Assembly (NCBI RefSeq): GCF_002920895.1
Contig: NZ_PQVG01000001.1
Span: 310,001-374,000 of the forward strand
Direction: 5' to 3'
Source: Flavobacterium alvei
GTDB lineage: Bacteria > Bacteroidota > Bacteroidia > Flavobacteriales > Flavobacteriaceae
Length of the DNA: 64,000 bases
The position numbers and the translations under genes are program-made. Positions 1-9,784 of the stretch are shown here, piece by piece (position 1 is the stretch's first letter; each line of letters begins with the position of its first letter). Below the pieces are notes generated by a model that was not told where the DNA came from, ran no database searches, and was given only the letters and a program-made list of their open reading frames with translations.

Positions 1-617
1 TTTTCCAATTGCACTCCAATAATTGGTCCGCCGTCTTTGAACATAAGTCCTTTCAATTGTTGGCCAATTTCTTGATACAACCGGTTGGTGTAGAATAAAT
101 AAGTTTGGTCGTTGCTTCGAACATCTATCGGGCGACCATAAAGCCAATCGGGAAGACCTCCATTACGGATTTCGCCGTGAGCGAAAGGGCCAACACGCAT
201 TAAAACTTCCAGCCCATTTTTGGCACACAATTCAGTAAATTGGCGAACATCTAAATCGCCTGTCCAATCGAATTTGCCTTCCTTGAATTCGTGCATATTC
301 CAAAAAACATAAGTTGCCACTACGGTAATTCCTCCGGCTTTCATTTTTTTTAACTCCTCGTCCCAATATTGGTGCGGATAACGACTAAAATGGAACTCCC
401 CGATAACGGGAATAAAAGGTTTGCCATTTCGTTCGAGATAAAAACTATTTACGGAAATTTCTTCACCAGTGGGATTTTTGCCTCCCAAATCGAGATGACC
501 GCGTTTCACCTCGGTCTGAACTTTAGTCACATCAAGCTGGTATTTATTTTGAGCGGATAACGAAAATGCAATAAACAGCAAACTTGCCATCAGCACATTT
601 AAAGGTCTATTTTTCAT
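1..617 (-). CDS. GH35 beta-galactosidase, N-terminal part (cut by window edge)
   Basis: Only the first 205 codons lie in the window; the gene runs off the left edge. The ATG at 617 is followed by a signal peptide of about 21 residues ending at SLSAQ, so export to the periplasm or beyond is expected. The GH35 hallmarks are visible: an FHFSRYP segment, GPFAHGEIRNGG followed by LPDW, and GGPIIGVQLE at the very edge. That last segment begins the GH35 signature whose following Asn-Glu supplies the acid/base residue, just outside the window. The start codon lies 2 bp after the stop of the DUF5107/TPR gene, so the two are probably translationally coupled at the end of the sugar-porter/GH2 operon. 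Removal of terminal beta-galactose from pectic galactan or arabinogalactan side chains is inferred from the neighbours. The catalytic nucleophile cannot be checked here. Confidence 0.9.
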   Translation of the reverse strand, partial: MKNRPLNVLMASLLFIAFSLSAQNKYQLDVTKVQTEVKRGHLDLGGKNPTGEEISVNSFYLERNGKPFIPVIGEFHFSRYPHQYWDEELKKMKAGGITVVATYVFWNMHEFKEGKFDWTGDLDVRQFTELCAKNGLEVLMRVGPFAHGEIRNGGLPDWLYGRPIDVRSNDQTYLFYTNRLYQEIGQQLKGLMFKDGGPIIGVQLE

Positions 618-619
618 TT

Positions 620-3600
620 TTATAAATTTAGTATTGTTGCTAAATGCACTTGAACTCCCTGATGGTTTACGTCCATTGTTGCGGCTTCCAACAAATGGTT
701 TTTTGCTTTATCCATTTTGCCCAATCCATAATTTCCCAAACCAAGCATATAATGACAATGAATTTTATTACGGAAAGTCAAATCGTCCTCCCAAATCAAT
801 AAATCAGGCAATGATACCGCAAAATAATCGAGTTTTATGGTGTCGTTCAAATGTTTTTCTCCAAAAGAAATCAGTTTGTCAAACCTGATATTGGCCTCAT
901 TCGGCAATCCTAATTTCAGCAATGCCAATCCTTGATAAAATATCTTGTCGGGTTTTTGGTCATTGTAAAAAATGGCTGCCGCAGGTTCTGAATTTCCGTC
1001 TTTGGCCAACTCCCAGTATTTTCGAGCTTCGTCCATTTGTTCCAATCCTTCATAAGCACAGCCCAACCAATAATGAAAATCATTTTCCTGTGCTCCCGAA
1101 AGTTTGCCTTCGCCCAAATTGTGCGGATATTCCAAACATTCTTTTAATAATGGAATAGCTTGTTCAAATTCTTTTTTGGCTAAATGTTCTTTTGCCAATT
1201 CCACTCGTGCCAATTGATATTGCGCTGGAACTTTTCCTTCGCCGCCTTCCCAAGGATGAAAAATACGATGGTCAATCAATTCTATTGCTTTTGCGTAATT
1301 TCCAAGTTGGTTACACAAGGTAGCAAATTCCAGATAAACATCATCCCGTTGGGTCACCAAATTGAAATGTTTTTCCAAAAAGGCAAATCGTTCCGAATGG
1401 GGCTTGCAAAGACGTTTGTACAATTGGTCCAATTCCATCAGGATGCGGGAATCGCTGGTGTCCAAAGAAAAAGCTTTTTCGAGATATTGAACCGCTTTTT
1501 CTTCCTGTTGCAATTTGTTGAAATAAGCCAAAGACAAGTTTCTTAAGACTGTCGGGAATTTGTCGTCAATTTCGACCGACTTTTCCCAACAATTTATTGC
1601 TTCGGAATATTGACGTTTGTCATACCATAAATTCCCCAAATAATAAGGAGCTTTTGCGTCTTTTGGATTAGCTTTTTGTGCCACTTCCAATGCCAATATC
1701 GCTTCCAATCGGTTTGGAAAACAATATTCAGGTGCGTGATTCGCTGCTATTTCAAACACGGCTTTAGGATCTTTGTTGGCTAAACTTAATGCCCAAGCCA
1801 TATAATAAAAAGTCATTGGTGTGGTGGGACAAACCTTGATTCCTTCTTCCAATAACTGAACGGCTTCATCGTACATTCCTGCAGCAATATAATCCAATGC
1901 TACAACTTCATAATTATGAATTTCGCCACGCATCAAACTATTCATTTCATCCAAAACTGTAGCTGAATTTAAAATCAGATACTGTTCGAAACGACACCCA
2001 AAATTGAACAAGTCGATTTTTAATGATTCTTCTATCAGTGCCAAAGCATCTTTTCCGTTTCCTAATTTTCGTAAAATAGCTGTCTTCAAGGCACGTGCTT
2101 TGTGGTTATGCCAGTTGCGTACCAACGATTTGTCAATTTCATAAAGGGCTTCGGTTAGATTGTCCTTTTTGCAAGAAATCTGCGCGCAACCAAAATAGCC
2201 TGCATCTTGCATCGCGGCATTCCAACAGGATTTGTAGAAAGCATCGTATGCTTCCTTGTTTTTTCCTTGGTATTGTAGCGCAAGACCCAGATTGTATCGT
2301 GGTTCGCCATCATAAGGATTAGGATTGCGTTGCAATTGGGTGTCAATTGCGGCATTGAAATATTTTTCGGATTCGTCAAATTTTCCACGGCGAAGCAACC
2401 AAAGCCCCATCGCATTGTTGTTTCTCACGTCAGACGGGTCGCGCTTCAAGGCTTCCAAGTAATAATCGGTGGCAACATAAGTAGCGTGACGGTATTGTTC
2501 TAAATGCAAGCCCGTAAGATACAATTGCTCGCAAGTTGGTGTTTCTTCTGGAGAAAAAGCTGGTTTTGCCGCATCTGGTGTTGGTTTTGCCTCTTGTTCT
2601 TCGGATTTGATACCCAATAGTTCTCTTCCATTTTCAGAATAAACCATTAATTTTAGATCGATTATGGAAACATCGCCTACCAAAATTTCGCGTTCATAAA
2701 CCTTTTCAGGACTTAAATCGATGGTTTCATCCAAAAATCCTTCCAATACTATTCTTGCCTTTTTCTGCAAGGAGGTTGCAAAAATCTTCACAATGGCTTT
2801 GTCTCCTTCTTTGTCAAGGTTTAAAAGTAAATCTTGGGAAGCGTTTTTTACCACTCCCAGTTCGCGATACGGAAGAAAATATTGGGTAAATGTTTTTTCT
2901 TCATAAGGTTGCATCCAACTAAAATCAGGTTGGTTGTCTGTAAAAATGCCCGCCATCAACTCGATATATGGCCCATCTTCATCCGTAAGATTTCTGTCCC
3001 AAGCTTTTCCGAAATCGCCATTTCCCCAAGTCCATTGTTTTTTTCCGGGCGAAATATGATGATTGGCAACGTGTAACACACCTGCTTGAGTATCATTCTC
3101 GTAACCACCCACAAAATTAAAATCCGAGTTGATAGCCATATACGAGGTTGGAACTGGAATATTTTTATAGTTCGAAATATCGACACCAGCAGAATAATCC
3201 ACTTTATAATATGTTCCTGTGGCAATGGGAAAGGTAGATACGTCTCTTTTTCCGTGATCGAAAACGGCGTGCACATCAGGAGGAAAAACCGATTGATAAT
3301 GCTCGTTTACCGCCACGGCAGGATTCGCCCACCACAAAAAAGTTTGCGGAACAGGCGTTGGATTGTATAGTTTTCCTTTAATTTCCAGATAGGCTTTTCC
3401 GGGATGCAACGTAAATCCAGCCATTCCTTTCTGGTGAAACATTTTTTCGTTTTCGCTTACCCAAACGGTAACACTACCATCAGCATTGTTTTCGATGGTG
3501 TGATCCACCGGCAGAAAGGTGCTTGGACGATGGTGTTGCGGCCAGTTGAACTCTATTCCACCCGAAATCCAAGGACCGGTAAGCCCAACCAATGCGGGTT

Positions 3601-3895
3601 TGATTACCTGATTGTAATAAATAAAATGGCGTTGCTTGATCTTGTCGTAAGCCATTTGCACACGACCACCCAACTCAGGTAAAATCATTACCTTGATGTA
3701 TTCATTTTCCAGATAAACTGCTTTGTAAACCTTGTCCTGTTTCTCGTCTTCAATTTTTTCGACAACTGGATAAGGATAAACAACGCCACTGCTGCCCTGA
3801 TACACTCTTTTTTCAAGAAAGATGGGATTCTTTTCTGGTTTCCCAATTTCATAAGTGGGAATGATTACGTCTTCTTGCCAAGCTTTAACACTCAT
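620..3895 (-). CDS. DUF5107 domain plus TPR-repeat protein
   Basis: A 1091-residue protein. The first 350 residues or so match the DUF5107 type, a beta-sandwich resembling aldose-epimerase or galactose-mutarotase folds, with the family-like stretch LGGRVQMAYDKIKQRHFIYY and a conserved GGIEFNWPQHHRP segment. From about residue 470 to the end there are many TPR helical pairs (for example AMGLWLLRRGKFDESEKYF and APYYLGNLWYDKRQYSEAI). No signal peptide is apparent, so a cytoplasmic location is likely. Such proteins recur beside glycoside hydrolases in Bacteroidota and are thought to act on, or sense, sugars; the biochemical role is not established. It sits between GH2 and GH35 genes, 88 bp after the former and 2 bp before the latter, so it is part of that operon. 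Confidence 0.85.
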   Translation of the reverse strand: MSVKAWQEDVIIPTYEIGKPEKNPIFLEKRVYQGSSGVVYPYPVVEKIEDEKQDKVYKAVYLENEYIKVMILPELGGRVQMAYDKIKQRHFIYYNQVIKPALVGLTGPWISGGIEFNWPQHHRPSTFLPVDHTIENNADGSVTVWVSENEKMFHQKGMAGFTLHPGKAYLEIKGKLYNPTPVPQTFLWWANPAVAVNEHYQSVFPPDVHAVFDHGKRDVSTFPIATGTYYKVDYSAGVDISNYKNIPVPTSYMAINSDFNFVGGYENDTQAGVLHVANHHISPGKKQWTWGNGDFGKAWDRNLTDEDGPYIELMAGIFTDNQPDFSWMQPYEEKTFTQYFLPYRELGVVKNASQDLLLNLDKEGDKAIVKIFATSLQKKARIVLEGFLDETIDLSPEKVYEREILVGDVSIIDLKLMVYSENGRELLGIKSEEQEAKPTPDAAKPAFSPEETPTCEQLYLTGLHLEQYRHATYVATDYYLEALKRDPSDVRNNNAMGLWLLRRGKFDESEKYFNAAIDTQLQRNPNPYDGEPRYNLGLALQYQGKNKEAYDAFYKSCWNAAMQDAGYFGCAQISCKKDNLTEALYEIDKSLVRNWHNHKARALKTAILRKLGNGKDALALIEESLKIDLFNFGCRFEQYLILNSATVLDEMNSLMRGEIHNYEVVALDYIAAGMYDEAVQLLEEGIKVCPTTPMTFYYMAWALSLANKDPKAVFEIAANHAPEYCFPNRLEAILALEVAQKANPKDAKAPYYLGNLWYDKRQYSEAINCWEKSVEIDDKFPTVLRNLSLAYFNKLQQEEKAVQYLEKAFSLDTSDSRILMELDQLYKRLCKPHSERFAFLEKHFNLVTQRDDVYLEFATLCNQLGNYAKAIELIDHRIFHPWEGGEGKVPAQYQLARVELAKEHLAKKEFEQAIPLLKECLEYPHNLGEGKLSGAQENDFHYWLGCAYEGLEQMDEARKYWELAKDGNSEPAAAIFYNDQKPDKIFYQGLALLKLGLPNEANIRFDKLISFGEKHLNDTIKLDYFAVSLPDLLIWEDDLTFRNKIHCHYMLGLGNYGLGKMDKAKNHLLEAATMDVNHQGVQVHLATILNL

Positions 3896-3983
3896 TATTT
3901 TATTTTTACAATTATTTAATTTTCTTGTTTCTAACGCAACTGAATATTGGGTTGAAATCCATTCTGGAGACGAATATCTCCAT

Positions 3984-5780
3984 TTAATTTTGTACTGGTT
4001 TCTCTTTGGAATAAAAGGCTTTCAACACATACCACGCTTTTTTCTTTTCGCCTTTATCAGAAAGTAAACCTTTGCGATTCCAACCCTTTTGATAAATAGG
4101 ATGCAAACGAAGAGGCGATTGGAAATCAGCTAAAATCCACGGACAAGTACCACGCAAAAATGGAATCCGTTGCAACATCGTAATCTGGTCTTTATAAAAT
4201 TGCTCCATATATTCTTCACTCCACGAACTGGCTACATCCGATGGGCCGTGATTATCATACAAAGCTTCACAACCAAATTCACTCATAATTACGGGTTTGT
4301 TGTAGTTAGATACCCATTCAATTTCGGACGGCGATTTAAACCAAGGTTTATACCAACCGATATATTCATTGATGCCAATCAGGTCTAAAGAGTTGATAAG
4401 CTCATCCTCAATAATAACTTTGTTACCCTCATATTTTATATTGTTGAAAGCCGCCGAAATAAGACGAGTATTATCAATGCTGCGGCAAAGTGTTGCCATA
4501 TCTGCAATGGCTTGAGTTCGATTCTTTGATGATTGCGGAGTTTCGTTGGCCATACTCCAAGTGATAATAGAACAGCGGTTTTTATCGCGTCGCACTATTT
4601 CTTTCAGTTGCAAATTCATCAACTGTTGCGTTGGTTCTTTGTCAAAACTAATCGACTGGAAAACGGGAACTTCTTCCCAAATCATAAAGCCCATTCGCTC
4701 AGCCATTCGAACCATATTTTCGTTGTGCGGATAATGAGCTGTTCGTATAAAATTGCATCCCAATTCTTTAGCCCAAGTAAGCAACATGAGCCCATCCGAC
4801 TCGGAATAGGCACGACCTTTGCGTTGCGGTATTTCTTCATGAATGTTTACACCTTTCAGAAAGACCGACTCGCCGTTGAGCAGAATGTCGGTTCCTTTAG
4901 TTTCAATGTTGCGAAATCCAATTTCTTCAGACACTTTATCGCTTTCACAACTAATATTTATCTTATACAATTTTGGATTTTTCGGACTCCAAAGCGATAA
5001 TTTTGCCGGAAACTTTACCGCTGCATAACCTTCGGCATTGGTTTTCAAAACCAAATTAATTTTTGCTTCCGGGATTTGCACTTTAACTTCCTGAGCCGAG
5101 GTTACTCCTGCTAACTTTACATATCCTGACACTACATTTTTCGACCCTTTCTCCAGTTGAATAAAATAATCGTCTATATAAACCGAAGACGTTTCCACCA
5201 ATCTCACATCACGCGTGATACCGCCGTAGTTCATCCAGTCATAACCAGTAGCTGGCACACCATCTTTTTGTCGCTCGTTGTTGACACGCACAATAATTGA
5301 ATTTTCACCATTTTTTATTTTATCGGTAATTTCAAATTGAAATGGAGTGAAACCACCCTCGTGACTGCCAATTTTTTCCGAATTCAGAAAAACGTCGGTG
5401 CTATAGTTGGCAGCATCAAAATACAGAAACAGGCGTTTCCCGGATTGTTTTTGAGCGACAAAAGTTTTCTTGTACCAAATGGTGGATTCGTAGTTTTTAA
5501 GTTCTGGCAATTGTGAGTTTATATCGCCGGGCACATCCAACACAGGCCCACCATCGAATGAGTATTCGTAAAACTCTGATTTTTCAACAGGCTTTTTGTC
5601 TTTGTACAACGCCTTCCAGGATTTAATTCCAACATCGTATGGATCAATGATAACTTGCCATTTACTGTTGAGACTTGTCTGTTTACGGGCTGGAATATTG
5701 GTCATAAAATCCTGCGCACTAAGAAATGTGCAATTCAATAGAACCAAAAGCAGTAAAAGTGTGCGAATACGTTTTTTCAT
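3984..5780 (-). CDS. GH2 beta-glycosidase (beta-glucuronidase/beta-galactosidase type)
   Basis: 598 residues with a signal peptide ending near LSAQ (residue 23). The domains are in GH2 order: sugar-binding sandwich (about 40-205), immunoglobulin-like domain (about 205-295) and TIM barrel (about 300-598). Catalytic residues can be placed: WSMANE gives the acid/base at Glu413 and VIMSEFG gives the nucleophile at Glu501. The NFIRTAHYPHNE segment (about 344-354) is the usual GH2 signature. At under 600 residues it is closer in length to beta-glucuronidases than to LacZ, but substrate cannot be decided by eye. It lies 32 bp after the larger GH2 gene in the same operon. A periplasmic role on pectin side-chain oligosaccharides is inferred. 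It has no T9SS tail, unlike the secreted lyases further along. Confidence 0.9.
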   Translation of the reverse strand: MKKRIRTLLLLLVLLNCTFLSAQDFMTNIPARKQTSLNSKWQVIIDPYDVGIKSWKALYKDKKPVEKSEFYEYSFDGGPVLDVPGDINSQLPELKNYESTIWYKKTFVAQKQSGKRLFLYFDAANYSTDVFLNSEKIGSHEGGFTPFQFEITDKIKNGENSIIVRVNNERQKDGVPATGYDWMNYGGITRDVRLVETSSVYIDDYFIQLEKGSKNVVSGYVKLAGVTSAQEVKVQIPEAKINLVLKTNAEGYAAVKFPAKLSLWSPKNPKLYKINISCESDKVSEEIGFRNIETKGTDILLNGESVFLKGVNIHEEIPQRKGRAYSESDGLMLLTWAKELGCNFIRTAHYPHNENMVRMAERMGFMIWEEVPVFQSISFDKEPTQQLMNLQLKEIVRRDKNRCSIITWSMANETPQSSKNRTQAIADMATLCRSIDNTRLISAAFNNIKYEGNKVIIEDELINSLDLIGINEYIGWYKPWFKSPSEIEWVSNYNKPVIMSEFGCEALYDNHGPSDVASSWSEEYMEQFYKDQITMLQRIPFLRGTCPWILADFQSPLRLHPIYQKGWNRKGLLSDKGEKKKAWYVLKAFYSKEKPVQN

Positions 5781-5812
5781 AGAAATGGATTTATTAATAT
5801 GCTGACTAAATA

Positions 5813-8221
5813 CTATTTTACCGTAAAGGTTTTCTCAACCCCTTTCAATCCTGCTGCGGAAACTTTCAATTTTACGGTTCCTGCTTTTTGTCCTGAACGC
5901 AAAATAGCCATCGCAAAGCCTTTGTAAAGTTTCTTTTTATTGCCGCCAAATAAATCATCACTTAGATGATCACCATTATCCACCGCAATTATGCTTGCTG
6001 CCCCATTTACATCAAATGTTATTTCTCCAGTGGCAGTTGGCACTTTATTCCCTTTACTATCTACGGCATAAACTTTTACATATTGAAGATCCATACCGTC
6101 CGCTTTCCAGTTGGCATTTTCTGTTTCTATTTTTAATGCCACTGCTTTTCCGGTTGTTACCAGTTCGTGACGAGCTACTTCTTTGCCTCCTTTTCGAGCA
6201 ATAGCCGTAATTTTACCCGCAGCATAAGGAACATCTTTCCAATAAATGGTGTTGCGTTTTTTTACTTCAGTACTGTTTTTCTGTACACCAATAGATTTTC
6301 CATTCACAAATAATTCAACTTCATCGGCATTGGTATAGGTGTACAAATTATATTTACTTCCTTCAGTACGATTCCAATGCGCCGAAATCACTTTTTGTCC
6401 CACCATTTGGTCATTCCACATTTTAGATTCTCCTTCATTATCTACAATACCTATATACACCAAGGGTTCGTCTGTAAAAATACTTTTGGTTAACCAAGCC
6501 TGTGGAAAAGGCTCCATCGCATGATTGAAAAACGAATAATTCCAACCTTTTCTGGGCCAACCTTGTGATTCACCCCAATATTCGATTCCTCCCCAATACG
6601 CCAGACCTACCATTTTATCTCTATCCATTCCAAAGTACGGTGCAGCCAATTCGTTGGTTACCGCTTCACTTTGATACACAATCATATCGGGTGCATGTTT
6701 TAGATACTCTTGGTAATCCTCCCAAGTGTAGTTGAAACTGGCAATTTCGGTCACTGTTGCCAATTCGGGTGGAATGATATTTTCTTTGATACGGAAATCA
6801 GGATTGGCTCTGATGATACCTCCAGCACGAGCGGGATACATAGCAACAGTAGTTTTGCGGGTTGAATCGTAACGTTTTGCTACTACATCCATCAATCGGT
6901 AAGTAGTTACACCCCAATCCGTTGTTGTCCAATTCCATCTTTCTTCCTGAAACTGCAATTCGTTTCCAAAACTCCACATAATAACCGAAGGGTGATTGCG
7001 GTCGCGTTTAATCCATTCCTTGACATTATCGTACCAGATGTCATTCCATTTTGCACTTCCTGCCCAAGCCTGGATGCTTCCCCATTTGTCGTACAATTCA
7101 TCTACTACCAAAATTCCTTTTTCGTCGGCTAGTTTAAAAAAGGACTCTGAATACGGATTATGGGAAGTTCGTATGTGATTAAAACCAAAAGCTTGCAATT
7201 GATCCATCATTCTGGCAATCGAAGTTTCATGAGCAGCTGCACCTACCGCACCCAAATCATGATGATTAGCGACACCTTTGAGAAAAACTTTTTTGCCATT
7301 TAATTTTAATCCAAATTCTTTCGAAAACTCAATGGTACGGATTCCAAACTTTTCGGTAAGTTTATCAACCACTTTACCGTTTACCACCAATGTAACTTCG
7401 GCAGAATACAAATTGGGTGTTTCGCAAGACCAAAGCTGTGGATTGGAGATATTAACGCTTGGCAAAGGCACTTCTACCTCGACAAGATTCGATTTTTTGG
7501 GAGCCATCGTTTTTGTTTCGGCCACTTGTTTTCCTTCTGGAGAGAATATTTTGGTATTGATTTCCAATTCATATTCTTTATTTTTAATTCCAGCCACTTC
7601 CACTTGCACTTTCACTTCGGCATTTTGGCTATAAATTTTTGGAGTGGTGATATAAATACCGTGTCGCGAAATTGAGATTGGGTCTTTTACCACCAAATGC
7701 ACATCGCGAAACAGTCCGCCACCGGTGTACCAACGAGAGCCACCTTCTGTCGAAGAACGAACGGCAACCACATTGTCGGCATCATATTTAATTAGATCGG
7801 ACACATTGGATTCAAAACCAAGATAACCATAACTGGTTCCTCCTATTTTCTTTCCGTTCAACCAGACTTCTCCGTGCAACATAATACCCTCAAAATCAAG
7901 AAGCACTTGTTTTCCAGACCAACTCGCATCGGCTTTGAATGTTTTTCGGTACCAACCCACACCCAAATCTTTAAATCCACGCCCACGGTTTGCTTCTTTG
8001 TTCCAAGGTTGTTCAAACTGGAAATCGTGTGGCAAATCCAGCTTGCGCCAAGAACTGTCGTCGAAAGTCAAATCTTGGGCATTCGCGATTTCTCCGGCTT
8101 TGAATTTCCAACCAAAATTAAAAAGTTGGTTGATTCGAACATCCTCCTTGTTGCTCTGTGCAAAAAGAAATGTAGTGCAGCAAAAGACAATAATAATTGA
8201 CAAAATTCTCCTATTCTTCAT
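5813..8221 (-). CDS. GH2 beta-galactosidase-like glycosidase with C-terminal extra domains
   Basis: 802 residues with a signal peptide ending near FLFAQ (residue 22). The N-terminal GH2 sandwich (about 30-180) is followed by the middle domain and a TIM barrel (about 305-600). IMWSFGNE places the acid/base at Glu421 and VYQSEA the nucleophile at about Glu519. FNHIRTSHNPYSE (348-360) is the GH2 signature. The last 200 residues resemble the DUF4982 and Ig-like (invasin-type) domains common in Bacteroidota GH2 enzymes (for example VKVYAVDSKGNKVPTATG). This architecture is typical of exo-beta-galactosidases acting on oligosaccharides in the periplasm. It is 28 bp downstream of the MFS transporter stop, so one operon is likely. 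The exact linkage cleaved is inference. Confidence 0.9.
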   Translation of the reverse strand: MKNRRILSIIIVFCCTTFLFAQSNKEDVRINQLFNFGWKFKAGEIANAQDLTFDDSSWRKLDLPHDFQFEQPWNKEANRGRGFKDLGVGWYRKTFKADASWSGKQVLLDFEGIMLHGEVWLNGKKIGGTSYGYLGFESNVSDLIKYDADNVVAVRSSTEGGSRWYTGGGLFRDVHLVVKDPISISRHGIYITTPKIYSQNAEVKVQVEVAGIKNKEYELEINTKIFSPEGKQVAETKTMAPKKSNLVEVEVPLPSVNISNPQLWSCETPNLYSAEVTLVVNGKVVDKLTEKFGIRTIEFSKEFGLKLNGKKVFLKGVANHHDLGAVGAAAHETSIARMMDQLQAFGFNHIRTSHNPYSESFFKLADEKGILVVDELYDKWGSIQAWAGSAKWNDIWYDNVKEWIKRDRNHPSVIMWSFGNELQFQEERWNWTTTDWGVTTYRLMDVVAKRYDSTRKTTVAMYPARAGGIIRANPDFRIKENIIPPELATVTEIASFNYTWEDYQEYLKHAPDMIVYQSEAVTNELAAPYFGMDRDKMVGLAYWGGIEYWGESQGWPRKGWNYSFFNHAMEPFPQAWLTKSIFTDEPLVYIGIVDNEGESKMWNDQMVGQKVISAHWNRTEGSKYNLYTYTNADEVELFVNGKSIGVQKNSTEVKKRNTIYWKDVPYAAGKITAIARKGGKEVARHELVTTGKAVALKIETENANWKADGMDLQYVKVYAVDSKGNKVPTATGEITFDVNGAASIIAVDNGDHLSDDLFGGNKKKLYKGFAMAILRSGQKAGTVKLKVSAAGLKGVEKTFTVK

Positions 8222-8249
8222 AATGTAATATTTAACCTTTAATGTATTT

Positions 8250-9647
8250 CTATTTCACCAATTCACTTTCAATCTCTTCCAATGTTTTGCCTTTGGTTTC
8301 GGGCAATTTTCTCAAGACGAATAAAAACCCGAGGACGCAAATTCCGGCATAAACCCAGAAAGTCCCCGCGGCACCAAACGATTTGTTGAGCAATGGAAAG
8401 GTATAAGTAAGAATAAAACAGGCAATCCACAAGGCAAACGTTGCCAAAGCCATAGCCGCACCACGGACGCGATTAGGGAAAATTTCGGAGAGAATTACCC
8501 AAGTTATTGGCGCCAACGACATCGCATAAATAGCAATCGCCACTACCACCAAAGAAAGCACAGCAACACCTTTCAACTGAAAATAAAAAGCACTTCCTAG
8601 CAATAAATACGTGATGGCCAAACCAGATGCGCCGAAAACCATGAGTTTTTTTCGTCCCCATTTATCCACCGTAAACATCGCAACAAGAGTAAATACTAGA
8701 TTTACCGTTCCGGTAATCACAATGTTGAACAAGGTATCGCTTACGCCATAACCTGCTGCAGTAAAAATTTCTTCGGCATAATTAAAAACCGTATTTATGC
8801 CGCACCATTGTTGGAAAACGGCAATAACAATTCCAATCAGCAGCACGTTACGAAATTTAGGATTAAGAAGTGCTTTGAAATCCATTTTTTCGGTAACATC
8901 GTTCAAAGTTGCCTGTATATTAGCCATTTCCTCACGGGCATATTCTTCGCCTCCAATTTTGTTTAATGTAGGGAATGCTTTGTCTTGTTTACCGACTTTC
9001 ATTAACCAGCGAGGACTTTCAGGAAGTGTAAATGCCAATAGTAAAAACACTACCGATGGCACAGCGCAGGCATAAAACATCCATCGCCAGCCCATTTGTC
9101 CATTCCATGAAGCACGAATGAATTCGTCGGTTACACCTGCCGGAACTTTTTCGGCAATGAGTAAGTTGACAATTTGTGCCGCAAGAATACCTATAACAAG
9201 GGTCATTTGGTTGAGCGAAACAAAACGTCCTCTCAAATGAGAGGGAGCCACTTCGGCAATATACATCGGAGAAAGTGCCGATGCCAGACCAATTCCTACA
9301 CCACCAACGATTCTGAAAATAACAAATACCACATAAGTTGAAGCCCATCCTGTGCCTAACGAAGCCACCGTAAACAAGAAAGCAGAAAGTAATAAAGGCC
9401 ATTTGCGCCCAAATTTATCGCTAATTACACCAGAAACAACAGCACCCAAAATACAACCAATCAAAGCAGAGCTCATAGCCCAAGCTTGCAGATTTGCCGA
9501 TGAGGTAATATCGAAAAAACGTTCGTAAAAGGGCTTTGCGCCACCAATTACTACCCAGTCATAACCGAATAGCAATCCGCCCATGGCAGAAACCATGGAA
9601 ATCGCAAATAAATAAAAGTTGTTGAATGATTTGGTTTGGTTTGTCAT
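8250..9647 (-). CDS. MFS sugar porter (XylE/GLUT-like)
   Basis: 465 residues with twelve hydrophobic segments. Sugar-porter signatures are visible: DKFGRKWPL between TM2 and TM3, PESPRWLMK after TM6, DKWGRKK between TM8 and TM9, and the C-terminal PETKGKTLEEIE. It should import a monosaccharide (or short sugar) across the inner membrane by proton symport. It is the first gene of the leftward operon with two GH2 enzymes, the DUF5107 protein and GH35. This suggests uptake of the galactose-type sugar these enzymes release. It is divergent from the AraC-type regulator, which probably controls it through the repeats at 9706-9741. The ATG at 9647 follows a candidate -7 box by about 35 bp. Confidence 0.92.
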   Translation of the reverse strand: MTNQTKSFNNFYLFAISMVSAMGGLLFGYDWVVIGGAKPFYERFFDITSSANLQAWAMSSALIGCILGAVVSGVISDKFGRKWPLLLSAFLFTVASLGTGWASTYVVFVIFRIVGGVGIGLASALSPMYIAEVAPSHLRGRFVSLNQMTLVIGILAAQIVNLLIAEKVPAGVTDEFIRASWNGQMGWRWMFYACAVPSVVFLLLAFTLPESPRWLMKVGKQDKAFPTLNKIGGEEYAREEMANIQATLNDVTEKMDFKALLNPKFRNVLLIGIVIAVFQQWCGINTVFNYAEEIFTAAGYGVSDTLFNIVITGTVNLVFTLVAMFTVDKWGRKKLMVFGASGLAITYLLLGSAFYFQLKGVAVLSLVVVAIAIYAMSLAPITWVILSEIFPNRVRGAAMALATFALWIACFILTYTFPLLNKSFGAAGTFWVYAGICVLGFLFVLRKLPETKGKTLEEIESELVK

Positions 9648-9682
9648 AAAAATAGCATTGAGTTTTGTTGTAATGAATCAAA

Positions 9683-9690
9683 CAAAAATA
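9683..9690 (-). promoter_or_regulatory. Candidate -7 box of the sugar-porter operon
   Basis: On the minus strand this reads TATTTTTG, an exact match to the Bacteroidota -7 consensus TAnnTTTG. It lies about 36 bp before the ATG at 9647. I see no good -33 TTG/TTTG element at the usual spacing. The AraC-like direct repeats end 15 bp upstream of it, which fits activator dependence. Confidence 0.5.
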
Positions 9691-9705
9691 CATTTTGCAT
9701 TTCAT

Positions 9706-9741
9706 AAATAAATAGATTATATATTGAAATAAATGGATTAT
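9706..9741. promoter_or_regulatory. Direct repeat operator, likely AraC-type
   Basis: Two 15-bp copies of AAATAAAT(A/G)GATTAT, at 9706-9720 and 9727-9741, differ at one position and are offset by exactly 21 bp, two helical turns. AraC-family activators classically bind such direct repeats. The proximal copy abuts where a -33 element would lie for the sugar-porter promoter, and the AraC-type gene begins 43 bp away on the other side. Binding by that regulator is inferred. Confidence 0.6.
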
Positions 9742-9784
9742 CTTACGGACTTATTTCTATTTTAGCAATATTAGCCTATTTATA

